Assembly (NCBI GenBank): GCA_910588845.1
Contig: CAJURU010000013.1
Location: forward strand, 14,642 to 78,641
Direction: 5' to 3'
Length of the DNA: 64,000 nt
Source: an uncultured Lachnospiraceae bacterium
Lineage (GTDB): Bacteria; Bacillota; Clostridia; Lachnospirales; Lachnospiraceae
This document shows, in pieces, positions 28,366-37,167 of this stretch (its first letter is position 1; the number at the start of each line of letters is the position of its first letter). Both the position numbers and the translations under genes were made by a program. The notes under the pieces were generated by a model. That model was not told where the DNA came from and made no database searches. It saw nothing but the letters and a program-made list of their open reading frames with translations.

Positions 28366-29406
28366 TTATTTGTCCTTGTTTTTCTGAAACACGGAATCTA
28401 ACTGACTTTTCAAAGTCTTTAGATTATCCATGACATTTTCATAATCCATGCGCTTGGGACCAATAATTCCGATAGTTCCCTGCATCCCTTCGCCTATCTG
28501 GTATGTCGCCGTCACTACGCTGCAATCCTTCATATTCTGTATCGGCGACTCATCCCCAATATATACCTGAATTCCTGTCTGTTCCCCAGAAGATAATGTC
28601 TCATTTACCAAGGTGATTAACTGCTTCTTCTCCTCAAAAGCATTCAGCAGCTCACTGGCCTTCTGGGAATCACTTAATTCGGGATATTTCAGAATGTTTG
28701 TCGTACCGCTGGTATAGACCTCAAGTTCTTCTTCCTCCTGAAAAGCCCCCGCCAGGGCGTCCAGCACATCACCCACAATATTGCTGTGGATTCCCGCCTG
28801 TTCTTTGAGCCTGGCAATCGTTGCCAAGTTAATCTGATCTGCCGACAACCCATTGAGACTGCTGTTCAACAAAATATTCAACTTAAGTAATGTTTCATTA
28901 TCTAAGGCTTCCCTGGTAGAAATCATCTTATTCTTTACTATATTGCCCTCGGTCACAATGACAGCCAAAAGTTGTTCTTCATCTACCTGGGAAAGCTGTA
29001 TAAACTTCACCTTGTTACGCTGATACGACGGCGCCGTTATCATGGCAGTGTAGTTGGTATTTGTAGCTAAAGTCTTTGCCATCTGCTTCAATACCTGTTC
29101 CACGCGCTCCGTATGCTCGATCATGAACTCCTTCATCTCTGTGACTTCACGGTCTTTTTCTAAAATCAGGTTGTCTACATAAAAGCGGTAGCCTTTATCA
29201 GAAGGGATTCTGCCGGCTGAAGTATGCGGCTGAAGAATATAGCCCAACTCCTCTAAATCCGACATCTCATTACGGATTGTGGCAGAACTCAGATTCAAAT
29301 CAGAATACTTTGAAATCGTTCTGGAGCCCACTGGTTCGCCTGTGTCCAAGTAATTACGGATAATGGCATTTAAAATTTTCCTTTTGCGTTCATCCAGCTC
29401 CTGCAT
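28366..29406 (-). CDS. hrcA: Heat-inducible transcription repressor HrcA
   Basis: Repressor that binds CIRCE and is kept active by GroEL. The N-terminal winged helix (LDERKRKILNAIIRNYLDTGEPVGSRT followed by LSSATIRNEMSDLEELGY) is standard, with a GAF-like dimerisation domain after it. 346 residues from ATG 29406, chosen because AAGGAAG precedes it and the earlier in-frame ATG at 29439 lies inside the CIRCE operator. First gene of the operon, so it represses its own synthesis. Confidence 0.97.
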   Translation of the reverse strand: MQELDERKRKILNAIIRNYLDTGEPVGSRTISKYSDLNLSSATIRNEMSDLEELGYILQPHTSAGRIPSDKGYRFYVDNLILEKDREVTEMKEFMIEHTERVEQVLKQMAKTLATNTNYTAMITAPSYQRNKVKFIQLSQVDEEQLLAVIVTEGNIVKNKMISTREALDNETLLKLNILLNSSLNGLSADQINLATIARLKEQAGIHSNIVGDVLDALAGAFQEEEELEVYTSGTTNILKYPELSDSQKASELLNAFEEKKQLITLVNETLSSGEQTGIQVYIGDESPIQNMKDCSVVTATYQIGEGMQGTIGIIGPKRMDYENVMDNLKTLKSQLDSVFQKNKDK

Positions 29407-29432
29407 CACAATCTTCCTTTCTGCTCTTGTTG

Positions 29433-29459
29433 TTAGCACTCAGCTTTCAAGAGTGCTAA
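29433..29459. promoter_or_regulatory. CIRCE operator
   Basis: Perfect TTAGCACTC-N9-GAGTGCTAA inverted repeat, 27 bases upstream of the hrcA start and downstream of the promoter. This is the HrcA binding site; it is in the transcribed leader, so it may also affect mRNA stability. Confidence 0.98.
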
Positions 29460-29471
29460 CATCTATGTATT

Positions 29472-29500
29472 AAGATAGCACTATCAAAATTCATTGTCAA
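29472..29500 (-). promoter_or_regulatory. Sigma-A promoter of hrcA-grpE-dnaK-dnaJ
   Basis: Minus strand -35 TTGACA (29495-29500) and -10 TATCTT (29472-29477), 17-bp spacer; CIRCE follows 12 bases downstream, as expected for HrcA control. Confidence 0.85.
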
Positions 29501-29562
29501 TAGGATTTTTAGAATTTATACTTTGTTTATAAATTCAGAGTAACAGTTCAGCCAGACGAACA

Positions 29563-29601
29563 AATCGGAAAAAAATGTGCTCGCACAAATTTTTTCCGAT
29601 T
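29563..29601. repeat. Strong A/T-armed hairpin
   Basis: Near-perfect inverted repeat: AATCGGAAAAAA arms, inner TGTG/CACA and a CTCG-type loop. It lies upstream of the hrcA promoter and next to the structured element that begins at 29607. It could act as a bidirectional terminator between asnB and hrcA, but T-runs are inside the stem rather than after it. Confidence 0.6.
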
Positions 29602-29606
29602 ATTTA

Positions 29607-29773
29607 TTACAAGCTATGATACGTTCAAAAGGTTTACATTGCGAAACAATGCCAGACATGCACAAAAATTATCTTGGGAAGCTAGCTTCCCAGGGTGATT
29701 TTTGTGCATTCTGTCTTTGCCGCGTTAGCGGCAAGACCTTTTGAACGAGTAAATTTATTAGTGCGACAGCCTC
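29607..29773. repeat. Structured multi-hairpin element with IS-like right end (MITE or structured RNA candidate)
   Basis: Non-coding stretch filling the asnB-hrcA gap. An outer 12-bp perfect stem (CGTTCAAAAGGT 29622-29633 with ACCTTTTGAACG 29736-29747) encloses three hairpins with almost no unpaired bases between them: CATTG/CAATG (29637-29651), a long imperfect hairpin (29654-29716) centred on GGGAAGCTAGCTTCCC, and TTGCCGC/GCGGCAA (29717-29734). It ends in TTAGTGCGACAGCC (29758-29771), the same terminal motif as the IS right end at 63133. The left arm (29607-29641) is about 80% identical to 58915-58950. This suggests a mobile, non-autonomous repeat family with conserved structure; no open frame of note is present. 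Confidence 0.65.
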
Positions 29774-29867
29774 GTATGACGGCTCTGCCGGCATGTCTGT
29801 GGCTTGGGGTTCTGAATTTATTCCTCCACCTTATTATAAATTATCGTATTGCTTCTCTTCTATTATA

Positions 29868-31727
29868 TTAATAACCACGAACTTTTATTTCATACCGTTC
29901 CATCCAGGCATTAATCTGTATCAGGTATGCAAGCATCTGCGGACCTGCCATGAGCTGCCCATACCAGGGTTTGCCATAATCGGAAGGCCGCGCCAGAAAC
30001 GCCTCCACCTTATCTTTATTTAAAAATTGCAATACCGGTGCGCTGCCGTCTATCAACAATTGCCGCATTCTGCCCTTCAAAAGATTCTCATAACGCGGAT
30101 CGTATGTCTTAGGATAAGGAGATTTTTTGCGAAACAGCACTTCATCCGGCAAAATCCCCCTGCCGGCCTGTCTGAGCAAGTTCTTTACCACGCCATCCTT
30201 CGCTTTCATTTCCCAAGGTACATTCCAGACGTATTGCACAATCCGCTTATCAGCAAAAGGCACTCTCGCCTCCAACCCGCTGTACATGCTGGTGCGGTCC
30301 ATGCGGTTTAACAGCGTCTGCATAAACCATCTGAGATTCAGCCAGGAAATCTCCCGCCGTCTCGCCTCTTTGGGACTGTCTTCTGCGCATTTTGGCGTCT
30401 CTGCTATGGACTTCTGATAGCACTCCTTCACATACTCATCCATGCGCAAAAATTCCAGAAATTCATCTGCAAGCAGCTCCTTTCTGGGAAAGAGATCCAT
30501 CGTCCAAGGAAACGTATCTGCCTGAAAACATTCCTCTTTGTGAAACCAGGGATAACCGCCAAAAATCTCATCGGCGCACTCTCCGGTCAGCGTTACCTTA
30601 TGGCTCTTGCTCACCTGGGAACAGAAATACAACATGGAAGAATCCACATCCGCCATCGCCGGTAAATCATGCGCCTTTACCGAATCAAATAACATTTCTA
30701 TCTGATGTTCATTGTCACACTCCAGAAAATGATGCTCGGAACCAATATATGCCGCCATTTTCTCTACATACGGCCGGTCTTGAGAAGGTTGGAATGCATT
30801 GGCCTTGAAATTTTTCTGATTGTCTACAAAATCAAAAGAAAATGTCGTGAGCCTTCTGCCCTGCTTTTTCAGTTCCGCAGCGCACACCGCGGACACAAGG
30901 CTGCTATCCACACCGCCGGATAAAAATGTACAGATAGGCACATCCGATACCATTTGCCGCCGTATGGAATCCTGCACCAGTTCAGAGACGGTCTCAACGG
31001 TCCGTTTGTAACTGTCCGTGTGCGGGCAGCTTTCCAGCTTCCAATAAACTTTGCGCTGTAATGCCCGTTTCTTTCCATAAGTAATATATTCTCCCGGGCA
31101 AACCTCTTTCATCCCTCTGAAGACACCGCATCCAGCGCTTCTTGCCGGTCCCACGCCAAAAACCTCATTCAAACCTTCCCGGTCAAGTTCTGCCGTTACC
31201 GCCGGATGTGCAAGAATTCCTTTCGGCTCCGAGGCAAAAATCAACTCATCATCTTTCTTCATATAAAATAGAGGCTTCACACCCAGCGGGTCGCGGAAAA
31301 GATACAACATGTCTTCTCTCTCATCCAATATGGCAAAGGCAAAAATACCGTTCAATTTGCAGGCTATCCCTACCCCATACTCCATAAATCCCAACAAAAT
31401 TACTTCCGTGTCACAGGAGGTCTCAAAACACCATCCTCTCTCTTTTAATTCTCCGCGTAATTCTTTTGCATTATACAATTCTCCATTATACGCAATGGCG
31501 CAGACGCGTTCCCCCTGCCTGCGCACCATAGGCTGATGCCCGCCAGATAAGTCGATAATGGAAAGACGGCTGTGCGACAACCCGCACTGCCCGCTTAAAT
31601 AAACGCCCGCATCGTCCGGTCCCCTGCGGTTCAATTTTTCGTGCATAGCAACAAGGATGGAGCGGTAATACGTCCCATCCTTTTCGTAATCCTTTTCTCT
31701 ATGATAAAACCCTGCTATTCCGCACAT
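29868..31727 (-). CDS. asnB: Asparagine synthase (glutamine-hydrolysing)
   Basis: Makes asparagine from aspartate, ATP and glutamine. The class II glutaminase domain begins MCGIAGFYH (Cys2 is the nucleophile after Met removal), with the glutamine site in NGELYNAKELR. The synthetase domain carries the ATP pyrophosphatase motif CTFLSGGVDSSLVSAV (about residue 255), TGECADEIFGGYPW, and FADKRIVQYVWNVP. At 619 residues it is the Bacillus AsnB/YisO-like length. AAAAGGAGC precedes the ATG, and a TATAAT-like -10 lies at 31757-31762 with a weak -35. Monocistronic. Confidence 0.95.
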   Translation of the reverse strand: MCGIAGFYHREKDYEKDGTYYRSILVAMHEKLNRRGPDDAGVYLSGQCGLSHSRLSIIDLSGGHQPMVRRQGERVCAIAYNGELYNAKELRGELKERGWCFETSCDTEVILLGFMEYGVGIACKLNGIFAFAILDEREDMLYLFRDPLGVKPLFYMKKDDELIFASEPKGILAHPAVTAELDREGLNEVFGVGPARSAGCGVFRGMKEVCPGEYITYGKKRALQRKVYWKLESCPHTDSYKRTVETVSELVQDSIRRQMVSDVPICTFLSGGVDSSLVSAVCAAELKKQGRRLTTFSFDFVDNQKNFKANAFQPSQDRPYVEKMAAYIGSEHHFLECDNEHQIEMLFDSVKAHDLPAMADVDSSMLYFCSQVSKSHKVTLTGECADEIFGGYPWFHKEECFQADTFPWTMDLFPRKELLADEFLEFLRMDEYVKECYQKSIAETPKCAEDSPKEARRREISWLNLRWFMQTLLNRMDRTSMYSGLEARVPFADKRIVQYVWNVPWEMKAKDGVVKNLLRQAGRGILPDEVLFRKKSPYPKTYDPRYENLLKGRMRQLLIDGSAPVLQFLNKDKVEAFLARPSDYGKPWYGQLMAGPQMLAYLIQINAWMERYEIKVRGY

Positions 31728-31812
31728 ACTATCTGCTCCTTTTTGGCATTTATTCCATTATATCGTGATAAAGCAGAAAATATGTGGATTCTCTGGAAAC
31801 TTCCTAATTTAA

Positions 31813-31842
31813 ACTTATTGATACTTATTGATACTTATTGAT
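31813..31842. repeat. Three tandem copies of a 10-bp unit
   Basis: ACTTATTGAT occurs three times without interruption, overlapping the last codons and the stop of the Hpt gene (stop at 31825-31827). Copy-number change could alter the C-terminus by a few residues. Confidence 0.85.
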
Positions 31843-32169
31843 TACTTCCAGAATCTTTGCCTGCACCGGAAGGATATCTACAATGATTTTCCTTGCCTCC
31901 TCTGGATTCCCCTGACGCAGCAAATCTACAATGTCCGTATATGCCTTGTACAGCGGTGTCAGGGACAAATTGCCCGTAGCTCCCTTGATAGCGTGCGCGC
32001 TCTCAATCACTCCCTGGTAATCATTAGCGTCAAATTCTGGGTCTACCGTTGTCTCTTCCAACATAGATTGAATGCGCCCCAGCATCTTCTTATAAAATGC
32101 TTCGTTGCCCCCCAGACGTTTTAATGCCTCATCAACATCCACACCTAAACTTTTTAATTCTTCTAACAT
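31825..32169 (-). CDS. Stand-alone Hpt (histidine phosphotransfer) protein
   Basis: Single four-helix-bundle domain of 114 residues that would relay phosphate between a hybrid kinase and a response regulator. The phosphorylated histidine is recognisable in IESAHAIKGATGNL (about residue 61), with the conserved Lys and Gly after it, and the family N-terminus VDVDEALKRLGGNEAFYKKML. No kinase or receiver domain gene is near, so its partners are elsewhere. GAAAGGAAAAGG precedes the ATG. The extreme C-terminus (VINKYQ) is encoded within a 10-bp tandem repeat. Confidence 0.88.
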   Translation of the reverse strand: MLEELKSLGVDVDEALKRLGGNEAFYKKMLGRIQSMLEETTVDPEFDANDYQGVIESAHAIKGATGNLSLTPLYKAYTDIVDLLRQGNPEEARKIIVDILPVQAKILEVINKYQ

Positions 32170-32210
32170 TATAACCTTTTCCTTTCATTTATATATTTTG
32201 AGTTTCAAAC

Positions 32211-32903
32211 TCAAATTTCTCTGTATCTTGTCTTCTCACGGTAGTGTCCCTCATATGCATCCCGCCTGCCAAACTGCCACTCTCTCGCATACACAAGCGT
32301 ATACATGATAAGCGCCATCACACATCCGGTAACCACGTCAAATACGGAATGCTGTTTCAAAAACATTGTAGAAGCAATTATCGTGCACATCAAAACAAAA
32401 GATATCCTTCTAACCCATTTCTTCTCTTTCAGCTTATCGCTGTGCATAACTGCCAGATGTACGCCGAGGGAATTATACACATGAATACTTGGAAACAGAT
32501 TGGTAGGCGTATCAATCATATACAGCCCTTTGACCATTGTAATAAAAATATTATCCCTCTCAAACACGCGCGGCCTCAGATAATGCCCATTCGGATATAC
32601 CGTTGATATGACAAGGAATACGGTCATGCCTACAAATAAAAACGTACAGATTTTATAAAAATCCTGCACATCCTTAAAAAAGAACCATGCAATCGCAAAC
32701 GCTACATATCCGAACCATAGCAGATACGGGACGATAAAGATTTCAATAAAAGGAATATAGTCATCCACTGCCATATGTACGATGTGGAAACGCCTAGTCA
32801 CCGTACGTTCTACATAAACAAACCATATCTGATAGATAACCAGATATAATAAAATCCAGCCGTGCCGGTAACGATAAAGAAGCTCTTTCACTTTGTCTCT
32901 CAT
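32211..32903 (-). CDS. PAP2-family membrane phosphatase-like protein
   Basis: Integral membrane protein of 230 residues with about six helices and the PAP2/inositol-phosphorylceramide-synthase-like C-terminal motifs: LFPSIHVYNSLG (phosphatase motif 2 region) and TMFLKQHSVFDVVTG (motif 3, with histidine and aspartate). Likely acts on lipid phosphates or undecaprenyl diphosphate at the membrane. Start ATG 32903 follows AAAGGTGG; the frame has a GTG three codons earlier. It has a clear promoter and is followed by the Hpt gene after 41 bases. Confidence 0.8.
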   Translation of the reverse strand: MRDKVKELLYRYRHGWILLYLVIYQIWFVYVERTVTRRFHIVHMAVDDYIPFIEIFIVPYLLWFGYVAFAIAWFFFKDVQDFYKICTFLFVGMTVFLVISTVYPNGHYLRPRVFERDNIFITMVKGLYMIDTPTNLFPSIHVYNSLGVHLAVMHSDKLKEKKWVRRISFVLMCTIIASTMFLKQHSVFDVVTGCVMALIMYTLVYAREWQFGRRDAYEGHYREKTRYREI

Positions 32904-33003
32904 GCTAACCACCTTTTTACTCTGATAGCCGTATCTAGCGCTTGACCCTAAATCTCTACACTAAATACAGTCTTTTACATTATTCTGCACATTATCAAAT
33001 TGC

Positions 33004-33032
33004 ATTATAGCACAAGACTTCCTGAGAGACAA
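33004..33032 (-). promoter_or_regulatory. Sigma-A promoter for the PAP2 gene
   Basis: Minus strand -35 TTGTCT (33027-33032) and -10 TATAAT (33004-33009), 17-bp spacer, about 100 bases upstream of the start. Confidence 0.65.
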
Positions 33033-33043
33033 TGAAAATTATT

Positions 33044-33453
33044 CTACTTTAAGATTTTTTTAAGAACTTCGCCACGCATAATAGCGGTTACGCTATCGCC
33101 AACCAGATCCATCCTCTTGGGTGGTTCGCTATATTTCTCCAGAAACATAATTACGGTATTATTGTCTGTGGCGCTAAATGTTTTGCTTCCTAATTGGACA
33201 ATCGATCTAATATAAAAATTCCAAAAATATTATTTCCTTCACCGGCGCCATTCATAAACAATGAAATTTTAGAAACACGAGTAAGCCGGTAGTCTTTCTC
33301 AATACCATAAATCAAATTCCTAACCCACGAATTATCCTCTTTGGCGTCAATAATAGCGTTAATTGCTTCTATATCCTCAGTAAGAAAATGACCCGCCCCA
33401 CAAGCGGACGGATAAACAATTCTGTATTTTTCAAAGAGCTGAACTTCTCTTAA
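33044..33453 (-). pseudogene. Decayed N-6 adenine DNA methylase fragment
   Basis: Frame-by-frame translation of this apparent gap gives two family-like pieces. The upstream piece reads EKYRIVYPSACGAGHFLTED, then WVRNLIYGIEKDYRLTRVSK and ISLFMNGAGEGNNIFG: SAM motif I (P-x-x-G-x-G-x-F) and the region after it in type I/IIG N-6 DNA methylases. The second, in another frame, reads FYIRSIVQLGSKTFSATDN then NTVIMFLEKYSEPPKRMDL and ends at a TAG (33044-33046), matching the end of the same domain. The catalytic NPPY part is missing and a frameshift joins the pieces near 33230; a stop also lies just before the first piece. This is the remains of a restriction-modification methylase. Confidence 0.8.
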
Positions 33454-33605
33454 TTATTTCAGAGAATATTAATTTCTTTTGTTTAAAATCAACGCATAGC
33501 GCACACGAATATTGGGGGAATTCCTTTATATATATGTTTGCTTTGCACAAAATCCAAAGCTTGCAATACACTTTTAAAGTTCTTTATTATAAACCAGGCT
33601 ATTTT

Positions 33606-33991
33606 TCAGGCAGAATGGCACAATAGATGCAATCTTCCATTTGCATCTTCAATTCTAAGATTCCTTACATTACTTTCATCATCCGGTATTGTGACATTGA
33701 ACCTATGGTTTTTATCATCAATTTCGTAAATCAGGTTTTGGAACATTGTCGCGCTTAAAATTAATTGAAAAGGGACATCTTGCAAATCTTTACAGGCTAT
33801 AATATGTGTATTTTGAAAAATAAGGTCACCAATCACAATCTTTTGCACTTCATACAAATTTCCTTTCGTACTTCCACCAAATCCACTGAAAAAAACATTG
33901 TGTCCAGCAATGCCCTGAAATTATTCCAACTTTCTAATTTCACAACTGGGCGCAGGCTGTTTTTCACTAATGATAAAGTAAATTGTTTCAT
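33606..33991 (-). pseudogene. Decayed retropepsin-like aspartic protease gene
   Basis: Two frames of one ancestral gene. The N-terminal frame runs MKQFTLSLVKNSLRPVVKLE then SWNNFRALLDT, where D-T is the start of the retropepsin DTG catalytic triad. After that the family continues only in the next frame, as GIAGHNVFFSGFGGSTKGN then YEVQKIVIGDLIFQN and LILSATMFQNLIYEI. The stretch GCATTGCTGGACAC reads as ALLD in one frame and IAGH in the other, so a deletion between short similar sequences is the likely cause. The flap and the rest of the triad region are gone. Not functional. Confidence 0.65.
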
Positions 33992-34098
33992 CCGAAATAC
34001 CCCACTGCCCCCATCTGGAAAACATGATCCGGCGTTGTATACATACATCCATACTGCCCAAACAGGGGCACACAGTGCATCCATAAAATCCAAAAAGC

Positions 34099-34138
34099 AA
34101 AAAAGACAGTCGATGAAGCTGCCTGCGACCGTCTTTTT
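34099..34138. terminator. Bidirectional terminator after prfA
   Basis: AGAC(A)GTCG / CGAC(C)GTCT stem with A-runs before and T-runs after, so it works in both directions. It lies about 60 bases beyond the prfA stop and ends the rpmE-to-prfA region. Confidence 0.8.
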
Positions 34139-34199
34139 GACATATTTATTCCGTTCTCAACAATATCAAATTCTCCTATCCCTCGCAAAATCATGGCTC

Positions 34200-35276
34200 T
34201 TAGGCACTTTCCCCCATATTTGCCAGCTTGGCCGCCTGATCGGCTGCAATACAGGCATCCACAATCTCTTGTATCTCGCCGTTCATTACTTTATCTAACT
34301 TATACAAAGTCAGGTTAATCCGATGGTCCGTGACGCGTCCCTGCGGGAAATTATAAGTACGGATTTTCTCCGAACGATCCCCTGTGCCAATTTGGCTCCT
34401 CCTGGCCTCCGCCTCCGCGTCATGCTGCTTCTGACATTCGATGTCATAAAGTTTTGCACGCAGCAGTGCAAATGCTTTCTCCTTATTCTGTAACTGAGAC
34501 TTTTCGGTCTGACTGTAAATGACGATTCCAGTAGGATGATGTGTCAAGCGCACTGCTGAATCTGTTGTGTTGACACACTGCCCGCCATTTCCAGAAGCAC
34601 GCATAACGTCAATGCGGATGTCCTTTTCATCAATGACAACATCTACGTCCTCAGCTTCCGGCATAACCGCAACTGTAATCGTGGAAGTATGGATACGCCC
34701 GCCCGACTCAGTCTCCGGCACACGCTGCACCCGATGAACACCTGATTCATACTTCATCACGGAATAAGCGCCCTGTCCGGTAATCATAAAAGTGACGTTC
34801 TTCATGCCGCCTATGCCAATCTCCTCACACTCCATAGTCTCCACTTTCCAGCGATGGGCCTCTGCAAAATGTACATACATACGATAAATTTCCGCTGCAA
34901 ACAACGCTGCCTCATCCCCACCTGCTCCCGCACGGATTTCCACAATTACATTTTTATCATCATTAGGGTCTTTGGGAAGCAGCAGAATCTTCAATTCCTT
35001 CTCTAACTCTTCCACTCTTCCCCTGGACTCATTTAGTTCCTCCTTGGCAAGCTCGCGCATTTCCTCATCATTTTCCTCTTCAAGCATGGCAAGAGAATCC
35101 TCGATATTCTGCTTGGCCTGCTTATACTCTTTATAAGCCTCCACAATCGGTGCAAGATCGCTCTGTTCTTTCATCAGTTTACGGAAACGATTTGTATCGT
35201 TCGCCACATCTGGCTCACTGAGCTGATTCATAATTTCTTCAAAACGAAGAAGGATATCCTCTAACTTATCAAACAT
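34200..35276 (-). CDS. prfA: Peptide chain release factor 1
   Basis: Recognises UAA and UAG stop codons and triggers peptide release. The codon-recognition region carries the RF1-type P-x-T motif ([20 protein letters not shown]; family usually PAT), and the peptidyl-transferase GGQ motif lies in [17 protein letters not shown]; its glutamine is the substrate of PrmC, encoded just upstream. Length 358 is standard. It starts 14 bases after prmC. Confidence 0.97.
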   Translation of the reverse strand: MFDKLEDILLRFEEIMNQLSEPDVANDTNRFRKLMKEQSDLAPIVEAYKEYKQAKQNIEDSLAMLEEENDEEMRELAKEELNESRGRVEELEKELKILLLPKDPNDDKNVIVEIRAGAGGDEAALFAAEIYRMYVHFAEAHRWKVETMECEEIGIGGMKNVTFMITGQGAYSVMKYESGVHRVQRVPETESGGRIHTSTITVAVMPEAEDVDVVIDEKDIRIDVMRASGNGGQCVNTTDSAVRLTHHPTGIVIYSQTEKSQLQNKEKAFALLRAKLYDIECQKQHDAEAEARRSQIGTGDRSEKIRTYNFPQGRVTDHRINLTLYKLDKVMNGEIQEIVDACIAADQAAKLANMGESA

Positions 35277-35290
35277 ATGTCTCTTCCTTT

Positions 35291-36127
35291 CTATTTCACT
35301 GACGGCAGATTTCCACGAACAACCCGTGCATTGCCCGCAAGGTCTTTAATAACTTTCACATTACGGTAGCCATTCTCCTCCATGAGAAACGCCACCCTCC
35401 CCCCCTGGTCATGGCCGATTTCCAGGCACAAATAACCGTTAGATTTCAAAAACTGCCCGCTCTCTTTTACAATCTGCCGATAAAAATCCAGGCCGTCCTC
35501 TCCGCCATCCAACGCCTCTACCGGCTCAAAATTCTTTACTTCCGGCATCAACGACGCAATTGCCTCTGTGGGGATATAAGGCGGATTGGCAATAATCATA
35601 TCATACCTTCCTATAATATTCTGAAACAAATTACTGCGCACTAACTGTACATCTACCCGATTATTCCTGGCATTCTCCTTGGCAATCAAAAGAGCTTGTT
35701 TCGAGATATCGCTTGCTGTCCCAAACAGCCTCTTTTGTCTCAGCAGACTAATTATCACACAACCGGAACCTGTACATAAATCCAGCACCGACATGCCCGG
35801 CTCAAGCACCTTCAGCGCCTCCTCCACTAAAGTTTCCGTATCCTGACGGGGAATCAGTACATGAGAATTAATCTTAAACTCTAACCCCATAAATTCCTGG
35901 CTTCCAGTAATATATTGCAACGGCACACGCTCTGCACGCTTTTTCAACAAAAGCTCATACTCCAAAAATTTGCCGCTCTCCATTTCATCCTTACTGTTCA
36001 TATAATACCAGCTTTTATCAATTTTACAGGCATATTCCATAAGATACCACGCATCCAACTCACAATCCGCTACATCTGCATCTTGTAAAATTCCTTTTCC
36101 ATATTCCAATGCGCTCTCAAATGTCAT
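35291..36127 (-). CDS. prmC: Release factor glutamine N5-methyltransferase
   Basis: Methylates the GGQ glutamine of release factors. The N-terminal helical domain is followed by the SAM motif [16 protein letters not shown] and the catalytic [15 protein letters not shown] (NPPY) at about residue 185. About 278 residues from ATG 36127; a GTG three codons earlier (36136) is a second choice. The start overlaps the end of the DUF1385 gene by 11 bases, and prfA follows, the conserved prmC-prfA pairing. Confidence 0.95.
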   Translation of the reverse strand: MTFESALEYGKGILQDADVADCELDAWYLMEYACKIDKSWYYMNSKDEMESGKFLEYELLLKKRAERVPLQYITGSQEFMGLEFKINSHVLIPRQDTETLVEEALKVLEPGMSVLDLCTGSGCVIISLLRQKRLFGTASDISKQALLIAKENARNNRVDVQLVRSNLFQNIIGRYDMIIANPPYIPTEAIASLMPEVKNFEPVEALDGGEDGLDFYRQIVKESGQFLKSNGYLCLEIGHDQGGRVAFLMEENGYRNVKVIKDLAGNARVVRGNLPSVK

Positions 36128-37052
36128 ATCGCCCACTCTCCCTCACCGTCTTAACATAACTTTTCCAGTCAAATACTGCCTCCACAGACGCAATCCCAAC
36201 CTCAATCATCTCCTCATCCGGCTCCCTGGTCGTTAGTTTCTGCATCCATAAACCCGGCTTGCTGAGTAAATTGATAACTGCGTTATCACATCTTCCCGCC
36301 AAACGGATAAATTCATAAGAAACTCCTGCAATCAGCGGTATAATCGCAATCCTCAGTAATATTCTTAGCAGTCTGGAATCGACTCGAATAAACATGGTCG
36401 CGATAATCGCAATGATTACCACAAAAAACAAAAAACTTGTTCCGCAGCGTTTATGTTCTCTGGAACTCTTTTTCACATTCTCCACAGTTAAATCAAGACC
36501 ATGTTCAATACAGTTAATACACTTATGTTCCGCTCCATGATACATAAACACGCGCTTAATATCCTCCATTCTGGAAATTAGCAGAATATAAGCAAAAAAG
36601 ATGAGAAGCCGTAGAATTCCCTCAATGAGTATCACCAAGGTATCAGAATCAATATATTTCTGGAAAAACAAAGAGGCGTAAAACGGCAGCACCATAAAAA
36701 TTGCCACGGCAAGAACCATAGACAATGCAATTGTAAAGCCCATTTCTGCCTTCTCTTTCTTCTCATTTCTTGGTTTTGCCTCCTTACCTTTGTCGTCCTC
36801 CTCAAAGAAAGAAGCGGAAAAAGTCAATGTCGACAGCCCTAATACCATGGATTCCACAAAACTTATGATTCCCCGCACTAAAACAAGATTCCTCAGCGTT
36901 TTATTCTTGCAGATTCCATGATAATTTCTTTTCTCTACGATAATTTCCTGATCTGGTTTACGAACTGCCACAGCGTATGTGTCTTTGTATTTCATCATTA
37001 CGCCTTCCATAACGGCCTGCCCGCCAATTCCTGAATAAGCCAATTCCCTCAC
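36117..37052 (-). CDS. DUF1385 integral membrane protein
   Basis: Membrane protein of about 311 residues with the family N-terminus YSGIGGQAVMEGVMMKYKD, a cytosolic segment rich in E and K, then four predicted helices (about 110-135, 142-165, 215-235 and 245-270) and the conserved FMYHGAEHKCINCIEHG between helices 2 and 3, which looks like a metal or substrate site. Function unknown; the gene is commonly next to rpmE and prmC/prfA in Clostridia, as here. GTG 37052 is chosen because the longer frame upstream is not family-like and GGAG stands seven bases before it. Confidence 0.82.
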   Translation of the reverse strand: MRELAYSGIGGQAVMEGVMMKYKDTYAVAVRKPDQEIIVEKRNYHGICKNKTLRNLVLVRGIISFVESMVLGLSTLTFSASFFEEDDKGKEAKPRNEKKEKAEMGFTIALSMVLAVAIFMVLPFYASLFFQKYIDSDTLVILIEGILRLLIFFAYILLISRMEDIKRVFMYHGAEHKCINCIEHGLDLTVENVKKSSREHKRCGTSFLFFVVIIAIIATMFIRVDSRLLRILLRIAIIPLIAGVSYEFIRLAGRCDNAVINLLSKPGLWMQKLTTREPDEEMIEVGIASVEAVFDWKSYVKTVRESGRYDI

Positions 37053-37109
37053 ATCCTTTCTCCATAGAATACAAAAGTAAAGCTGCAAACAACACTTCTT
37101 CCTGATACG

Positions 37110-37147
37110 AAAAGAGAGGATGTCCCAAATAAAAGACATCCTCTTTC
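37110..37147 (-). terminator. Hairpin between rpmE and the DUF1385 gene
   Basis: Minus-strand stem GAGGATGTC / GACATCCTC extended by AAA/TTT pairs, loop of about ten bases, then CTTTTCG. It starts about 20 bases after the rpmE stop and may be a partial terminator that lowers expression of DUF1385-prmC-prfA relative to L31. Confidence 0.65.
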
Positions 37148-37167
37148 GGTTCAAATGAACTTAAACA

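Noticed and set aside
29563..29601. Simple terminator for asnB
   Set aside because: The hairpin is about 270 bases beyond the asnB stop and its T-run is inside the stem; better seen as part of the structured intergenic region.
33538..34298. Plus-strand frames in the 33.5-34.3 kb region
   Set aside because: They read across the remnants of minus-strand pseudogenes and a terminator without ribosome sites or family patterns.
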